From Bacillota bacterium (GTDB lineage: Bacteria > Bacillota > Clostridia > Lachnospirales > Lachnospiraceae), in the NCBI GenBank assembly GCA_023415475.1, contig JAEZKL010000130.1, forward strand, positions 34,787-98,786: DNA of 64,000 nucleotides, in the 5' to 3' direction. A program made the position numbers and the translations under genes. Below, piece by piece: positions 34,593-43,248 of this stretch. How positions within the stretch are numbered: the stretch's first letter is position 1; each line of letters opens with the position of its first letter. The notes under the pieces are model-generated. The model saw only the letters and a list, made by a program, of their open reading frames with translations, searched no databases and had not been told where the DNA came from.

Positions 34593-35846
34593 ATGGTTAG
34601 TATTATTCATGATAATTCTATGTCCCTCACTGATAAGCTCAATCAGATGCAGGAGGATGTGAAATATGATGTGGCAGACCCTCAGGTAAGCTATGGTTCG
34701 TCTTATTCAGAGGAAGAGAGTCTGCCGGATCCCTCCCTTTTTTCCGATATTCATGCCAAACCGGCACCACCTACCGTTCCAAAGGTATTCCTTTCCAACC
34801 AATGCAGCTTTAATTGTGCCTATTGTGGCTGCAGAGCCAGCCGCGAGAGTACAAGACGTTATTGTAACACTCCCAGGGAGTTAGCAGATATCGCCTTGTC
34901 TCAGGCAAAGAATAATGGCCATGGAATCTTTATCACCTCTGCTATCTATCGCAATGCCGATTATACACAGGAAATCATTATTGAGACTCTGCGTGTTCTT
35001 CGCAAGGAGTTGTTCTATGACGGATATATCCATGCCAAAATCATGCCCGGTGTTGACCCTTTATTAATCGAGAGGACCGGGCGTTATGCCAACCGCCTCA
35101 GTGTGAATATCGAGGTCGCCCAGAATGCAGGTTATGAAAGGGTTGCAAAACAGAAGAACAAAGAGAATATTCTTATTCCTATGCAGCAAATCAGCAATTT
35201 GGTCCGTGATTCCAGACAATACCGAAGTAAAGGCGGTCCGATACTGGCCAAGTCCCAGACAACACAGCTGATGGCAGGCAGCTGCGATGAGAATGACCGT
35301 ACCATCCTTCGATTATCCAAAGCCCTTTATAATAAATATAACCTAAGTCGTGTGTATTACACCGCCTTTCACTATCTTAATCCCGCCAAAGACTATGATG
35401 ACCTTCCTTTTACCCAGGTCCCGATATGGAGGGTGAAACGATTATATCAGGCCGACCGTTTACTGCAGCTTTATGATTTTACGCCTGACGACATTGCACC
35501 GGAGCAGGCTCCGGAGCTATGTGAAAGCATGGATCCGAAGATGAGCTGGGCTCTGCGTAATATCCATCTGTTTCCGATCGAAGTAAATCATGCTGATTAT
35601 GAACAGCTTCTTCGTATTCCCGGTATCGGACTAACCTATGCCCAGAAGATCATCCGTGCCCGTAGATACGGAATCGTGACCCACCAAACCCTTCGAAAAA
35701 TCGGTGTAGCCCTGAAGAGAAGTACCTATTTCATAACCTGTAACGGTAAATATGAAGGCGGTAATCTTCCATCGAACCCGGAGCTGCTTACCCAGCTTTT
35801 TTCCGAGGTTCCGAAGAATGAAGAGCTCCTATTAAAGCACTCCTGA
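34593..35846 (+). CDS. Putative DNA modification/repair radical SAM protein with helix-hairpin-helix
   Basis: Radical SAM protein of 417 residues. The iron-sulfur motif is CSFNCAYC near residue 70, followed by GCRASRES. The C-terminal region has a helix-hairpin-helix, LLRIPGIGLTYAQKIIRARRYG, used for DNA contact. This architecture matches the TIGR03916 family, which is usually found next to, and sometimes fused with, a uracil-DNA-glycosylase-like partner. Here no such partner gene is adjacent: upstream is a divergent-operon AraC gene and downstream a small membrane protein. It may act with a partner encoded elsewhere. The start has GAAGGAG upstream. Confidence 0.87.
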   Translation: MVSIIHDNSMSLTDKLNQMQEDVKYDVADPQVSYGSSYSEEESLPDPSLFSDIHAKPAPPTVPKVFLSNQCSFNCAYCGCRASRESTRRYCNTPRELADIALSQAKNNGHGIFITSAIYRNADYTQEIIIETLRVLRKELFYDGYIHAKIMPGVDPLLIERTGRYANRLSVNIEVAQNAGYERVAKQKNKENILIPMQQISNLVRDSRQYRSKGGPILAKSQTTQLMAGSCDENDRTILRLSKALYNKYNLSRVYYTAFHYLNPAKDYDDLPFTQVPIWRVKRLYQADRLLQLYDFTPDDIAPEQAPELCESMDPKMSWALRNIHLFPIEVNHADYEQLLRIPGIGLTYAQKIIRARRYGIVTHQTLRKIGVALKRSTYFITCNGKYEGGNLPSNPELLTQLFSEVPKNEELLLKHS

Positions 35847-35926
35847 TGCCGCTTTTGGGCACCACATGGTGGCAACCTTTGATGCTCTTATCGCATATTG
35901 AGCGTATTACAACCGATTACCGTTTC

Positions 35927-35955
35927 TTGCTTTTTCAGAAGGAACAAGCTATAAT
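35927..35955 (+). promoter_or_regulatory. SigA-type promoter of the 70-aa membrane protein
   Basis: TTGCTT (35927-35932), 17-base spacer, perfect TATAAT (35950-35955), about 37 bases before the start codon. Confidence 0.75.
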
Positions 35956-35991
35956 GAGGTATAATCAAACATCAATAGAAAGGGTTCTAAT

Positions 35992-36204
35992 ATGTCGAAA
36001 GTAAAGCGCATAGCCGCTATCATCGGTTTAATATTCATAGCCTCAATGTACTTGATTTCCTTTTTGTCCGCATTATTTGCAACAGAATATTCCTATGGTC
36101 TTTTTACGGCAAGTATTTTCAGCACCATTGTAATTCCGATTATGATCTACCTGTTTATCACGGTTTATAAGTGGGTTCATAAGAAGGACGAGACCGAGGA
36201 ATAG
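35992..36204 (+). CDS. Small two-helix membrane protein (unknown)
   Basis: A 70-residue protein with two predicted membrane helices (about 6-30 and 35-58), a short polar loop and a charged tail ending HKKDETEE. I do not recognise a family. It is supported as real by a near-consensus promoter, an AAAGGG ribosome site and good codon structure. It is monocistronic; a short inverted repeat of family D starts at its stop codon and may act as a transcript end. Confidence 0.7.
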   Translation: MSKVKRIAAIIGLIFIASMYLISFLSALFATEYSYGLFTASIFSTIVIPIMIYLFITVYKWVHKKDETEE

Positions 36205-36272
36205 ATTGAAAATCATTGATTTTTCATTCGGCAAATTTGTGCTGCCGCTCAAATTCGCGGTACTTTGCCAGC
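36204..36272 (-). repeat. Short interspersed repeat D, copy 1
   Basis: About 69 bases similar, in opposite orientation, to 37977-38047. Shared blocks on the minus strand include GCGAATTTG-x-GCGGCA-x-CACAAATT and ATTGAAAAATC/GATTTTTCAAT-like palindromic ends. The two copies flank rarA. Confidence 0.6.
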
Positions 36273-36412
36273 ATGAATGATTAGTGTGAAGATTAAAACA
36301 CATAAGGCTCTTGCATAGGATTTAGCTTTATCCCTGCAAGAGCCCATTTTATTCATGACAAGTGAATTGGTTAACCAATTCATCTTGTTTGCGCGTAAGC
36401 AAAGTGAGTAAT

Positions 36413-36456
36413 GTGAACAAACACGGTTTGTTCACATTCTGCAAGCTTGCTTGCAC
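36413..36456 (+). repeat. Short interspersed repeat B, copy 1
   Basis: Starts with the inverted repeat GTGAACAAACacgGTTTGTTCAC and continues to GCTTGCAC. It closely resembles 43091-43134. A separate palindrome GAATTGGTTAACCAATTC lies at 36364-36381 just before. Both lie in the 3' flank of rarA. Confidence 0.55.
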
Positions 36457-36481
36457 AGTATTTCTTCTATTCATGTCTCAA

Positions 36482-37807
36482 TTATTTCTCTTTCCCTTTT
36501 ATCTTCTTGAAATATTCTTGAATCTGCACCTCATAGCCATTATCCGAGGGGATATAAAACACCCTGTCCTTAATCTCATCGGGAAGGTATTGCTGCTCCA
36601 CATAATGATTCTCATAGCTATGGGCATACTTATATCCTAGCCCATGACCAAGCTTTGCCGCCCCTTTATAATGGGCATCCATCAGATAAGCCGGTATGGT
36701 GGCAGTCTTTTCATTCTCAACTACATTCATCGCATCATCAATCGCACAGATTGCAGAATTACTCTTCGGCGCGCAGGCAACATAGGCAGCAGCCTGGGCC
36801 AGGACAATCCTCGCCTCCGGCATACCCAGTCGCTCAACGGCAAGGGCTGCGCTGGTCGCTACTACTAACGCATTGGGATCTGCATTAGAGACATCCTCCG
36901 CGGCACAGATCATGATTCTGCGGGCAATAAAGGCCACTTCCTCACCTGCATATAGCATCCTGGCAAGGTAATAGATCGCCGCATCGGGATCAGAGCCTCT
37001 CATACTCTTAATAAAGGCGGAAATTGTGTCATAGTGATTGTCTCCGTCCTTATCATATCTGAGAACTCTCTTCTGTATACATTCCGATGCAACCGTCAAG
37101 GTGATATGAACCTTACCGTCCTCGGAGCGCTCCGTAGTTAAAATACCGATCTCTATGGCATTGAGGGCCGCTCTCGCATCACCGTTAGCTACATCTGCGA
37201 GAAATTCCAAGGCCTCCTCATCAATATCCGCATGATAGGCACCCATGCCGCGCTCCACATCATATACGGCTCTGCGAAGCAGCGTCTTGATGTCCTCCTT
37301 GTCCAGTGGTTTCAGTTCAAATATTATGGATCGGGACAATAACGCAGAATTCACTTCAAAGTATGGATTCTCGGTTGTAGCACCGATTAACACGACCGTA
37401 CCATCTTCTACATAGGGAAGCAGATAATCCTGCTGCCCCTTGTTAAAGCGATGTATCTCATCTATGAATAAAATGGTCCGTTTTCCATAGCGTCCAAGAT
37501 TATCCTTAGCCTCCTCCACTACCGCCTCCATGTCCTTCTTGCCTGCAGAGGTTGCATTAATCTGAGTGAAGCTGGAGCTGGTCGTATTGGCAATGACCTT
37601 GGCAAGGGTAGTTTTGCCGGTACCCGGCGGCCCATAGAAGATAATCGAGCTGACTTTATCTGCCTTAATCGCCCGATATAACAGCTTGTCCTTACCTATA
37701 ATATGGCTCTGCCCTACGACCTCCTCCAGAGTGACCGGACGAAGTCTTGATGCAAGTGGAGCCTCCTTCTTCATTGTGTTATCTCTCATATAATCAAATA
37801 AATCCAC
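36482..37807 (-). CDS. rarA: Replication-associated recombination protein RarA/MgsA (AAA+ ATPase)
   Basis: AAA+ ATPase of 441 residues that acts at stalled replication forks. Visible: SRLRPVTLEEVVGQSHI at the start, Walker A FYGPPGTGKTTLAKVIA, Walker B ILFIDEIHRFNKGQQD, sensor region LIGATTENPYFEVNSALLSR, and the C-terminal tetramerisation part with KSMRGSDPDAAIYYLARM and GARARIM-like RRIMICAAEDVSNADP. It starts at GTG 37807 with AAGGGTGA four bases upstream. Full length for the family; monocistronic. Confidence 0.94.
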   Translation of the reverse strand: MDLFDYMRDNTMKKEAPLASRLRPVTLEEVVGQSHIIGKDKLLYRAIKADKVSSIIFYGPPGTGKTTLAKVIANTTSSSFTQINATSAGKKDMEAVVEEAKDNLGRYGKRTILFIDEIHRFNKGQQDYLLPYVEDGTVVLIGATTENPYFEVNSALLSRSIIFELKPLDKEDIKTLLRRAVYDVERGMGAYHADIDEEALEFLADVANGDARAALNAIEIGILTTERSEDGKVHITLTVASECIQKRVLRYDKDGDNHYDTISAFIKSMRGSDPDAAIYYLARMLYAGEEVAFIARRIMICAAEDVSNADPNALVVATSAALAVERLGMPEARIVLAQAAAYVACAPKSNSAICAIDDAMNVVENEKTATIPAYLMDAHYKGAAKLGHGLGYKYAHSYENHYVEQQYLPDEIKDRVFYIPSDNGYEVQIQEYFKKIKGKEK

Positions 37808-37976
37808 AAAATCACCCTTCCCTTTACGAGAATAGAAATCCTATATATCATTCTACCTTACTATGCACTGGATAAAGCTTAGTGTATCCTATATACTATG
37901 TTATACAGGCATAAACTTACGACTTGAAAAAAATGATAGAATGTGCATAATAAAAAGATATAATACTATTCATTTA

Positions 37977-38047
37977 TGTTGCCAAATCACTGCGAATTTG
38001 GGCGGCAACACAAATTCGCCGATTGAAAAATCTTTGATTTTTCAATC
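37977..38047 (+). repeat. Short interspersed repeat D, copy 2
   Basis: About 71 bases ending in the perfect hairpin ATTGAAAAATC-ttt-GATTTTTCAAT (38022-38046). Inverted relative of 36204-36272. It ends 30 bases before the DUF4250 gene, so it may lie in that gene's 5' leader. Confidence 0.6.
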
Positions 38048-38076
38048 TGTTCTATTGTAATCAAAAGGAGCTGCTT

Positions 38077-38262
38077 ATGAGAATTCCGAAAGACCCCTAT
38101 ATGCTACTGAGCTTTATTAATACTAAGCTGAGAGACGAATATCACAGCCTGGAGGATTTATGCAAAAGTATGAACATAGACCAAATCGAGCTGGAAGATA
38201 AATTATCCGGTATTGATTATACCTATGTCAGAGAATCAAACCGATTTACTGCGGCATTTTAG
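38077..38262 (+). CDS. DUF4250 family small protein
   Basis: A 61-residue protein beginning RIPKDPYMLLSFINTKLRDE, the diagnostic start of the DUF4250 family common in Clostridia, followed by LEDLCKSMNIDQIELEDKL and a YTYVRESNRF end. Function unknown; predicted helix-turn-helix-like, cytoplasmic. A perfect AAAAGGAG ribosome site lies upstream. It overlaps the end of the convergent VanZ-like gene by 17 bases. Confidence 0.88.
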   Translation: MRIPKDPYMLLSFINTKLRDEYHSLEDLCKSMNIDQIELEDKLSGIDYTYVRESNRFTAAF

Positions 38263-38743
38263 TTCCTGTATGCTTATTCCGAAGCTTCTTTATAATAACG
38301 ATCAGAGACAGAAAGAATAAAGCTCCTGTAACTGCTCCACAGCTATCTAAAAGCACATCACTTATCTGTCCGCTTCTGCCGGCAACAAAGGTCTGATGGA
38401 ATTCATCCGTTGCCGCATAAGCTGAAGTGATAAAAATTGATAAGCCTGCCCCTATACGGAATCCTTTCCCTCGGACCATAAAATGCAAGACCCAAGCTGC
38501 AGCTAAAAATGCGTATTCTATAAAATGTGCTGTCTTTCGAACGATATGGTCAAGCTCTAAAAGCACCTGTTGTCTTGCTGACTCTCCATAGGATAGATCG
38601 GTGATATGTTCATACGCATTCAGAAGTGTCTGCGATATCATCAGACTGCTTTCACCCGAGGTCGTCGCAGGCGTCGAGGAAAAGCAGAAGATAATTACCA
38701 TGATGATAACAGCAGGTAGCCAGGAGATATATTTTAATTTCAT
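38246..38743 (-). CDS. VanZ family membrane protein
   Basis: VanZ-like protein of 165 residues with four to five membrane helices. I use ATG 38743, which has GGAGG five bases upstream; the longer TTG-started frame includes that ribosome site. The family pattern is clear: WLPAVIIMVIIFCFSSTPAT, VRKTAHFIEYAFLAA, and SAYAATDEFHQTFVAGRSGQISDVLLDSCGA (split here only by position). VanZ-like proteins are linked to teicoplanin or lipoglycopeptide tolerance in vanA clusters, but stand-alone relatives like this one have no settled role. Convergent overlap with the DUF4250 gene. Confidence 0.9.
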   Translation of the reverse strand: MKLKYISWLPAVIIMVIIFCFSSTPATTSGESSLMISQTLLNAYEHITDLSYGESARQQVLLELDHIVRKTAHFIEYAFLAAAWVLHFMVRGKGFRIGAGLSIFITSAYAATDEFHQTFVAGRSGQISDVLLDSCGAVTGALFFLSLIVIIKKLRNKHTGTKMPQ

Positions 38744-38818
38744 TAGAACCTCCAAAGTTTATGTATAATAAGGGAAACCGGAAGAGACTACTCATAAATC
38801 CCTTTCTATCCGAGACTC

Positions 38819-38894
38819 ATGGTATCATGATACCATAAGTGGAGCGTCAAAAGGCACGTAAATAATCTATATTCAAAACTGACTTTTGACGCTC
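38819..38894. repeat. Palindrome and inverted repeat upstream of yigZ
   Basis: ATGGTATCATGATACCAT (38819-38836) is a perfect 18-bp palindrome. It is followed by GAGCGTCAAAAG (38842-38853) pairing perfectly with CTTTTGACGCTC (38883-38894) across a 29-base loop. The gap lies between the divergent VanZ-like and YigZ genes, so these could be operator or RNA structure. Confidence 0.5.
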
Positions 38895-38957
38895 TAATCA
38901 TACCATATTTATCATGATAATAGCAATATCGCATTCAGCAGAAAGGAAACAGTTCGA

Positions 38958-39620
38958 ATGAAGGAAGCGTTTAAGACTATTTATAAAGGTGGCAGTGGAG
39001 AATTTGTGATGAAAAAATCCAGATTCATAGCCAATGTTTGTCCCGTTGAAACTGAAGAAGCTGCTCTTGAATTTATTGAGGGCCTGAAGAAAAAGTATTG
39101 GGATGCTACGCATAATTGTTCCGCTTATATCATCGGAACCGACCTGCCTCTGATGCGATGTTCTGACGACGGGGAGCCCAGCAAAACTGCTGGCAGACCG
39201 ATGTTGGATGTACTTTTAGCTCATGAGCTTACGAATCTGGTTGTTGTGGTCACCAGATATTTTGGCGGCACCCTTCTGGGAACCGGTGGTTTGGTGAAGG
39301 CTTATCAATCAGCCGCTATAGAAGGACTTAATCAATGTAAGATGATAACCAAGGAGATAGGAATTCGTACCGAACTGATAATGGACTATAATCTGGTTGG
39401 AAAGCTTCAATACTATATTAACCAGGAGCAGTTCACCCTTCTTTCCTCTCAATATACTGACCTGGTTCGCTTCGAGCTGTTGGTCCCACCCAGCAGGTTT
39501 GAGGCTTTTACAAAAAAAATTGCTGAACTCACAAACGGTTCAGCAATTCCTAATGAGTTAGATAAGGTATACTTCACTATAATAGACGGCGAAGTACGCC
39601 TCTTCGATTCCTGCTTATAA
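38958..39620 (+). CDS. YigZ/IMPACT family protein
   Basis: Protein of 220 residues of the UPF0029/YigZ family: KSRFIANVCPVETEEAALEF, then WDATHNCSAYIIG, CSDDGEPSKTAGRPMLDVL and VVVVTRYFGGTLLGTGGLVKAY, the conserved core, followed by the smaller C-terminal DUF1949-like domain. Related to eukaryotic IMPACT, thought to work on ribosome/RNA-linked functions; the bacterial role is not settled. Ribosome site AAAGGA. Its stop overlaps the convergent small gene by six bases. Confidence 0.92.
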   Translation: MKEAFKTIYKGGSGEFVMKKSRFIANVCPVETEEAALEFIEGLKKKYWDATHNCSAYIIGTDLPLMRCSDDGEPSKTAGRPMLDVLLAHELTNLVVVVTRYFGGTLLGTGGLVKAYQSAAIEGLNQCKMITKEIGIRTELIMDYNLVGKLQYYINQEQFTLLSSQYTDLVRFELLVPPSRFEAFTKKIAELTNGSAIPNELDKVYFTIIDGEVRLFDSCL

Positions 39621-39905
39621 TCCCATCGTTACAAGCTCGTCCACTACTTCTACCATTGAAATCGGTGTGACTTCAAATTGAAAAAGCTTCTTCAGAATCG
39701 TTACTACACATTCTCTCGAAGTAGACACTCCTGCTACTTCATCGGTTTCTACTGTATCCTCAAGATACTTCGAAATCTTGATCCCATAAAAAGGGGTCAT
39801 TTTGTCTTCTTCTGATACACTCTCCATTAGACAATAATCCAGTTGCATGCTTCTCGTATCTTCCAGCGTAATTCGGTTGCTGAAAAGTAGCTGTACCTGT
39901 TTCAT
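39615..39905 (-). CDS. Small protein, possibly DUF6514 family
   Basis: A 96-residue acidic protein with no signal or membrane segment: QLDYCLMESVSEED, TPFYGIKISKYLED, then a helical end with VVTILKKLFQFEVTPISMVE. The YGI-x-I motif and C-terminal helix pattern recall the clostridial DUF6514 family, but I rate that as a guess. The ribosome site is weak (GGGGTAA, eleven bases before the ATG). Converges on yigZ. Confidence 0.6.
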   Translation of the reverse strand: MKQVQLLFSNRITLEDTRSMQLDYCLMESVSEEDKMTPFYGIKISKYLEDTVETDEVAGVSTSRECVVTILKKLFQFEVTPISMVEVVDELVTMGL

Positions 39906-40167
39906 TTTACATTACCCCACATTCATAAAATTAGAAAATTGCTGACATTTCTCATTATACACAGTAAATTACCATTGTCAAAGGCATATTTAACGCACCA
40001 TTTTATCGTGTTCCTTATATTTCGACACATATTCACGTTTTGTGTGTACAAATAGTAATTGGAATGGATTCCTCTGCGTTTTCATGTATAAAATTGGCAA
40101 AAACAGCTAAATTTGTACAAAAGTACTTTCCGGATACATATTTATCCTTTTTGTGGAATTTTATGGG

Positions 40168-40215
40168 TGTCACTTGAAATTAAGTCTTTATTTCAAGTGA
40201 CATATTTGATATAAT
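40168..40215 (+). promoter_or_regulatory. Inverted repeat and -10 ahead of the class A PBP gene
   Basis: TGTCACTTGAAAT (40168-40180) pairs perfectly with ATTTCAAGTGACA (40190-40202). TATAAT at 40210-40215 follows; the expected -35 position falls inside the second arm and is poor. A regulator site over a weak promoter is plausible. Otherwise the 432-base gap 39906-40337 shows nothing I can name. Confidence 0.45.
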
Positions 40216-40337
40216 GTAGCTTAGTGAATAAAGTGGCAAGCTTTGCTCATTAAATGACTTTTTAACAGACAGTAAACGTATCTATGCCTTTTGTATGTAA
40301 ACTATCGTTTCATATTATAGGCAGAATGGAGTTAAGT

Positions 40338-43058
40338 ATGGATTACAGTAAACGAGGGATTGAAAACAAACAACAATATATAAAATCAACCTCAAGAAGG
40401 CTGATATCAAAAACCAGAATTACATTATTCCGATTATGTATTGTAGCTTTTGTGGCTCTGGCAATTATAGGTTGCTTTGCAGGCTTCGGTTATATTAAGG
40501 GGGTTGTTGACAGTGCTCCCGATATCTCACAGATCAATGTTGTTCCTACCGGCTTTACTACTACGATCTATGACAAAGATGGTAACGCGATAGAGAATCT
40601 AATTGGCGCTCAGGCTAATCGTGTATATGTTGAATTAGCGGATCTGCCGGAGCATGTGAAGTATGCATTTATCAGCGTTGAGGATGAGCGTTTCTATGAG
40701 CATAGCGGTATCGATGTACGCGGTATTCTGCGAGCAGGCGTACAGGGCCTTAAAAACGGTGGCTTTTCAGAGGGCGGCAGTACAATCACCCAGCAGTTGA
40801 TTAAGAATCAGGTATTCGACGGTGGGCGTGAGACTACCTTCATTGAGAGGCTGGAACGAAAAATCCAGGAACAATTCTTAGCCGTTCAGTTAGAAGACCG
40901 ACTGGATAAGGAATTAATTCTCGAATATTATCTGAATACCATTAATCTCGGATCGGGAACATATGGAATCCAAACCGCTTCCAAACGTTATTTTAATAAG
41001 GATGCGAAGGACTTAACCTTATCGGAATCCGCCGTTATCGCTGCTATCGCACAGACTCCGGTTTATCGAAACCCGATTACTTATCCGGAGCAAAACAAAA
41101 CCCGCCGTGACGAGATTTTAGATGAAATGCTGGATCAGGGCTATTGTAGTCAGGAGGAATATGACAAGGCAATGGCCGATGAGATATATTCCCGAATTCA
41201 ATCCGTAAACGAGGAGCAGGATACCTCCTCTTATTACAGCTATTTCGTGGACGAATTGATCGAACAGGTTATGGAGGATCTTCAGTCCGAGCTTGGCTAT
41301 ACTCAGACACAAGCTTCAACACTCCTCTATAGCGGTGGCTTAAGTATCTATACCACACAGGATTCGACGATACAGGATATTTGTGATGAGGTATTTTCGG
41401 ATGAAGCGAACTTCCCCGAGATTGGCACCTCATTCTATGAGCTTACCTACGCATTGTCCATCCAGAAGAATGATGCAGAGAAAACTACGATACATTATCA
41501 TGGCAATGATTTACTTGAATATTATAAGGATTATGCTGATCCGGAAGGCCTGTATGTAAACGATGACGGAAGTAAATTCTCCTTATTGTTTACCGATAAA
41601 AAGGATATGCAGGATAAAATCGATGCCTTCAGAGAGGCGAAGGTGGAGGAAGGAGATACCATCCTTGGCGAAAAGGTTAATATGACAATTCAGCCTCAGA
41701 CCTCCTTCGTAGTAATGGATCAACATTCAGGTGAGGTTGTGGCTATTGTAGGTGGGCGCGGTGAGAAGACCGGTAATCGTACCTTAAATAGGGCAACGAA
41801 TACGGTAAGACAGCCCGGTTCTACCTTTAAGGTATTATCTACTTACCTTCCCGCTCTAGATACCGCCGGTTTAACTCTGGCAGACGTTCAGGATGATGCA
41901 GGCCCATACTACTATCCCGGTTCAAAGAAGGAAGTAAACAATTGGACCTCCACGAAGAAATACGTAGGTCTTAGTACCTTGCGAAAAGGCATCTATGACT
42001 CCATGAATATTGTTACGGTGAAGACCTTAGTAGATGTGACACCGGAGATTGGCTATGATTACCTTCTTAAGTTAGGCTTTACCTCTCTGGTCGATTCCCG
42101 TAAGGAGGCAGATGGCCGCGTTGTATCCGACATCAATTATCCTATGGCACTCGGTGGCTTAACGGATGGTGTCAGCAATCTGGAGTTAACGGCAGCTTAT
42201 GCTGCTATTGCGAATAGCGGTGTCTATACCGAACCGATTTTCTATTCCAAAATATTAGATCATGACGGAAAGGTCTTGTTAACAAAGACTCCTTACCGCG
42301 ATCAGGTAATGAAGGAATCCACCTCATATTTGTTAACCAGTGCTATGGAGGACGTTGTAAAGATTGGTACTGGTAAGAATTTAAGACTCACAGCAATTGA
42401 TATGCCAGTTGCAGGAAAGACAGGTTCTACCTCAGATTATAATGACTTATGGTTCTCGGGCTTCTCACCCTATTATACCGCTACGGTATGGTCCGGGTTT
42501 GATAATAACCGCAGTCAATCTGAGAAGACCTATCAGCGTAAGATATGGAAAAAGATTATGGAGCAAATTCATATACAGAAGAATCTCGAGACAAAATCCT
42601 TCACTGTTCCGGAATCAGTGGTAACCTCAAAAATATGTACCAAATCCGGCAAGCTGGCGGTAGAGGGTGTTTGTGACCACTACCTCGGCGGTGACACTAC
42701 TAAGGTTGAATATTTTGCAAAGGGAACCCAACCTACCGAGAAATGTGATATTCATGAAAAAGCAACGGTATGTACCGAATCCCATGCTTTAGCTACGGAA
42801 TACTGCCCGACCATGGAAGAAGCGGTATTTCTGAATAAGACAGAGACTTCGGTGACCGGAGATACTCCATTTATTTATCCTATTGATTCCTGCCTAATTC
42901 ACAAGCAGGGTGCACCGATTGATTATGAACCGACTATTCCGGAGGATATCATTGTGGATGATGGGTTGTACGAGGATGACGAATTTTATCAGGATGAATA
43001 TGAGGATATCCCCGTGGATGGTTATGACGATTTTCCCAATCAGACGGTATTCCCATAA
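40338..43058 (+). CDS. Class A penicillin-binding protein (PBP1A-like)
   Basis: Bifunctional murein synthase of 906 residues, started at ATG 40338 because GGAG lies six bases before it; the longer frames have poorer sites. One N-terminal membrane anchor (about 30-58). The GT51 glycosyltransferase has EDERFYEHSGID, EGGSTITQQLIKN and RKIQEQFLAVQLE; the transpeptidase has SxxK as STFK in RQPGSTFKV, SMN in IYDSMNIVTV, and KTG in VAGKTGSTSD. A C-terminal extension of ~150 residues carries Cys-containing short repeats (TSKICTKSGKLAVEGVC, KCDIHEKATVC) and an acidic, Tyr/Asp-rich tail. Builds peptidoglycan at the outer face of the membrane. Confidence 0.94.
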   Translation: MDYSKRGIENKQQYIKSTSRRLISKTRITLFRLCIVAFVALAIIGCFAGFGYIKGVVDSAPDISQINVVPTGFTTTIYDKDGNAIENLIGAQANRVYVELADLPEHVKYAFISVEDERFYEHSGIDVRGILRAGVQGLKNGGFSEGGSTITQQLIKNQVFDGGRETTFIERLERKIQEQFLAVQLEDRLDKELILEYYLNTINLGSGTYGIQTASKRYFNKDAKDLTLSESAVIAAIAQTPVYRNPITYPEQNKTRRDEILDEMLDQGYCSQEEYDKAMADEIYSRIQSVNEEQDTSSYYSYFVDELIEQVMEDLQSELGYTQTQASTLLYSGGLSIYTTQDSTIQDICDEVFSDEANFPEIGTSFYELTYALSIQKNDAEKTTIHYHGNDLLEYYKDYADPEGLYVNDDGSKFSLLFTDKKDMQDKIDAFREAKVEEGDTILGEKVNMTIQPQTSFVVMDQHSGEVVAIVGGRGEKTGNRTLNRATNTVRQPGSTFKVLSTYLPALDTAGLTLADVQDDAGPYYYPGSKKEVNNWTSTKKYVGLSTLRKGIYDSMNIVTVKTLVDVTPEIGYDYLLKLGFTSLVDSRKEADGRVVSDINYPMALGGLTDGVSNLELTAAYAAIANSGVYTEPIFYSKILDHDGKVLLTKTPYRDQVMKESTSYLLTSAMEDVVKIGTGKNLRLTAIDMPVAGKTGSTSDYNDLWFSGFSPYYTATVWSGFDNNRSQSEKTYQRKIWKKIMEQIHIQKNLETKSFTVPESVVTSKICTKSGKLAVEGVCDHYLGGDTTKVEYFAKGTQPTEKCDIHEKATVCTESHALATEYCPTMEEAVFLNKTETSVTGDTPFIYPIDSCLIHKQGAPIDYEPTIPEDIIVDDGLYEDDEFYQDEYEDIPVDGYDDFPNQTVFP

Positions 43059-43090
43059 TCAATAATATCATCAAAGTATGCTTGCAGTAA

Positions 43091-43134
43091 GTGAAAAAAC
43101 TCTGTTTGTTCACTTTGCTCGCATTTGCTTACAC
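43091..43134 (+). repeat. Short interspersed repeat B, copy 2
   Basis: GTGAAAAAACtctGTTTGTTCAC followed by a TTGCTT-ACAC end; similar over 44 bases to 36413-36456. Lies between the PBP stop and its terminator. Confidence 0.55.
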
Positions 43135-43140
43135 GTTAGT

Positions 43141-43186
43141 AAAAGGGTTATATGCCTTCCGTGTTAAGGAAGCATATAGCCCTTTT
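43141..43186. terminator. Bidirectional terminator between PBP and spoVAE
   Basis: A stem of about 19 bp, AAAAGGGTTATATGCCTTCC (43141-43160) against GGAAGCATATAGCCCTTTT (43168-43186), with G-U pairs, loop GTGTTAA, T-run on both strands. Confidence 0.82.
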
Positions 43187-43248
43187 ATCGTTTTATCGTC
43201 ATTATTTACGAAGTAGTGTATTAACCGGTTATGGCATCCTGCTTCCCT

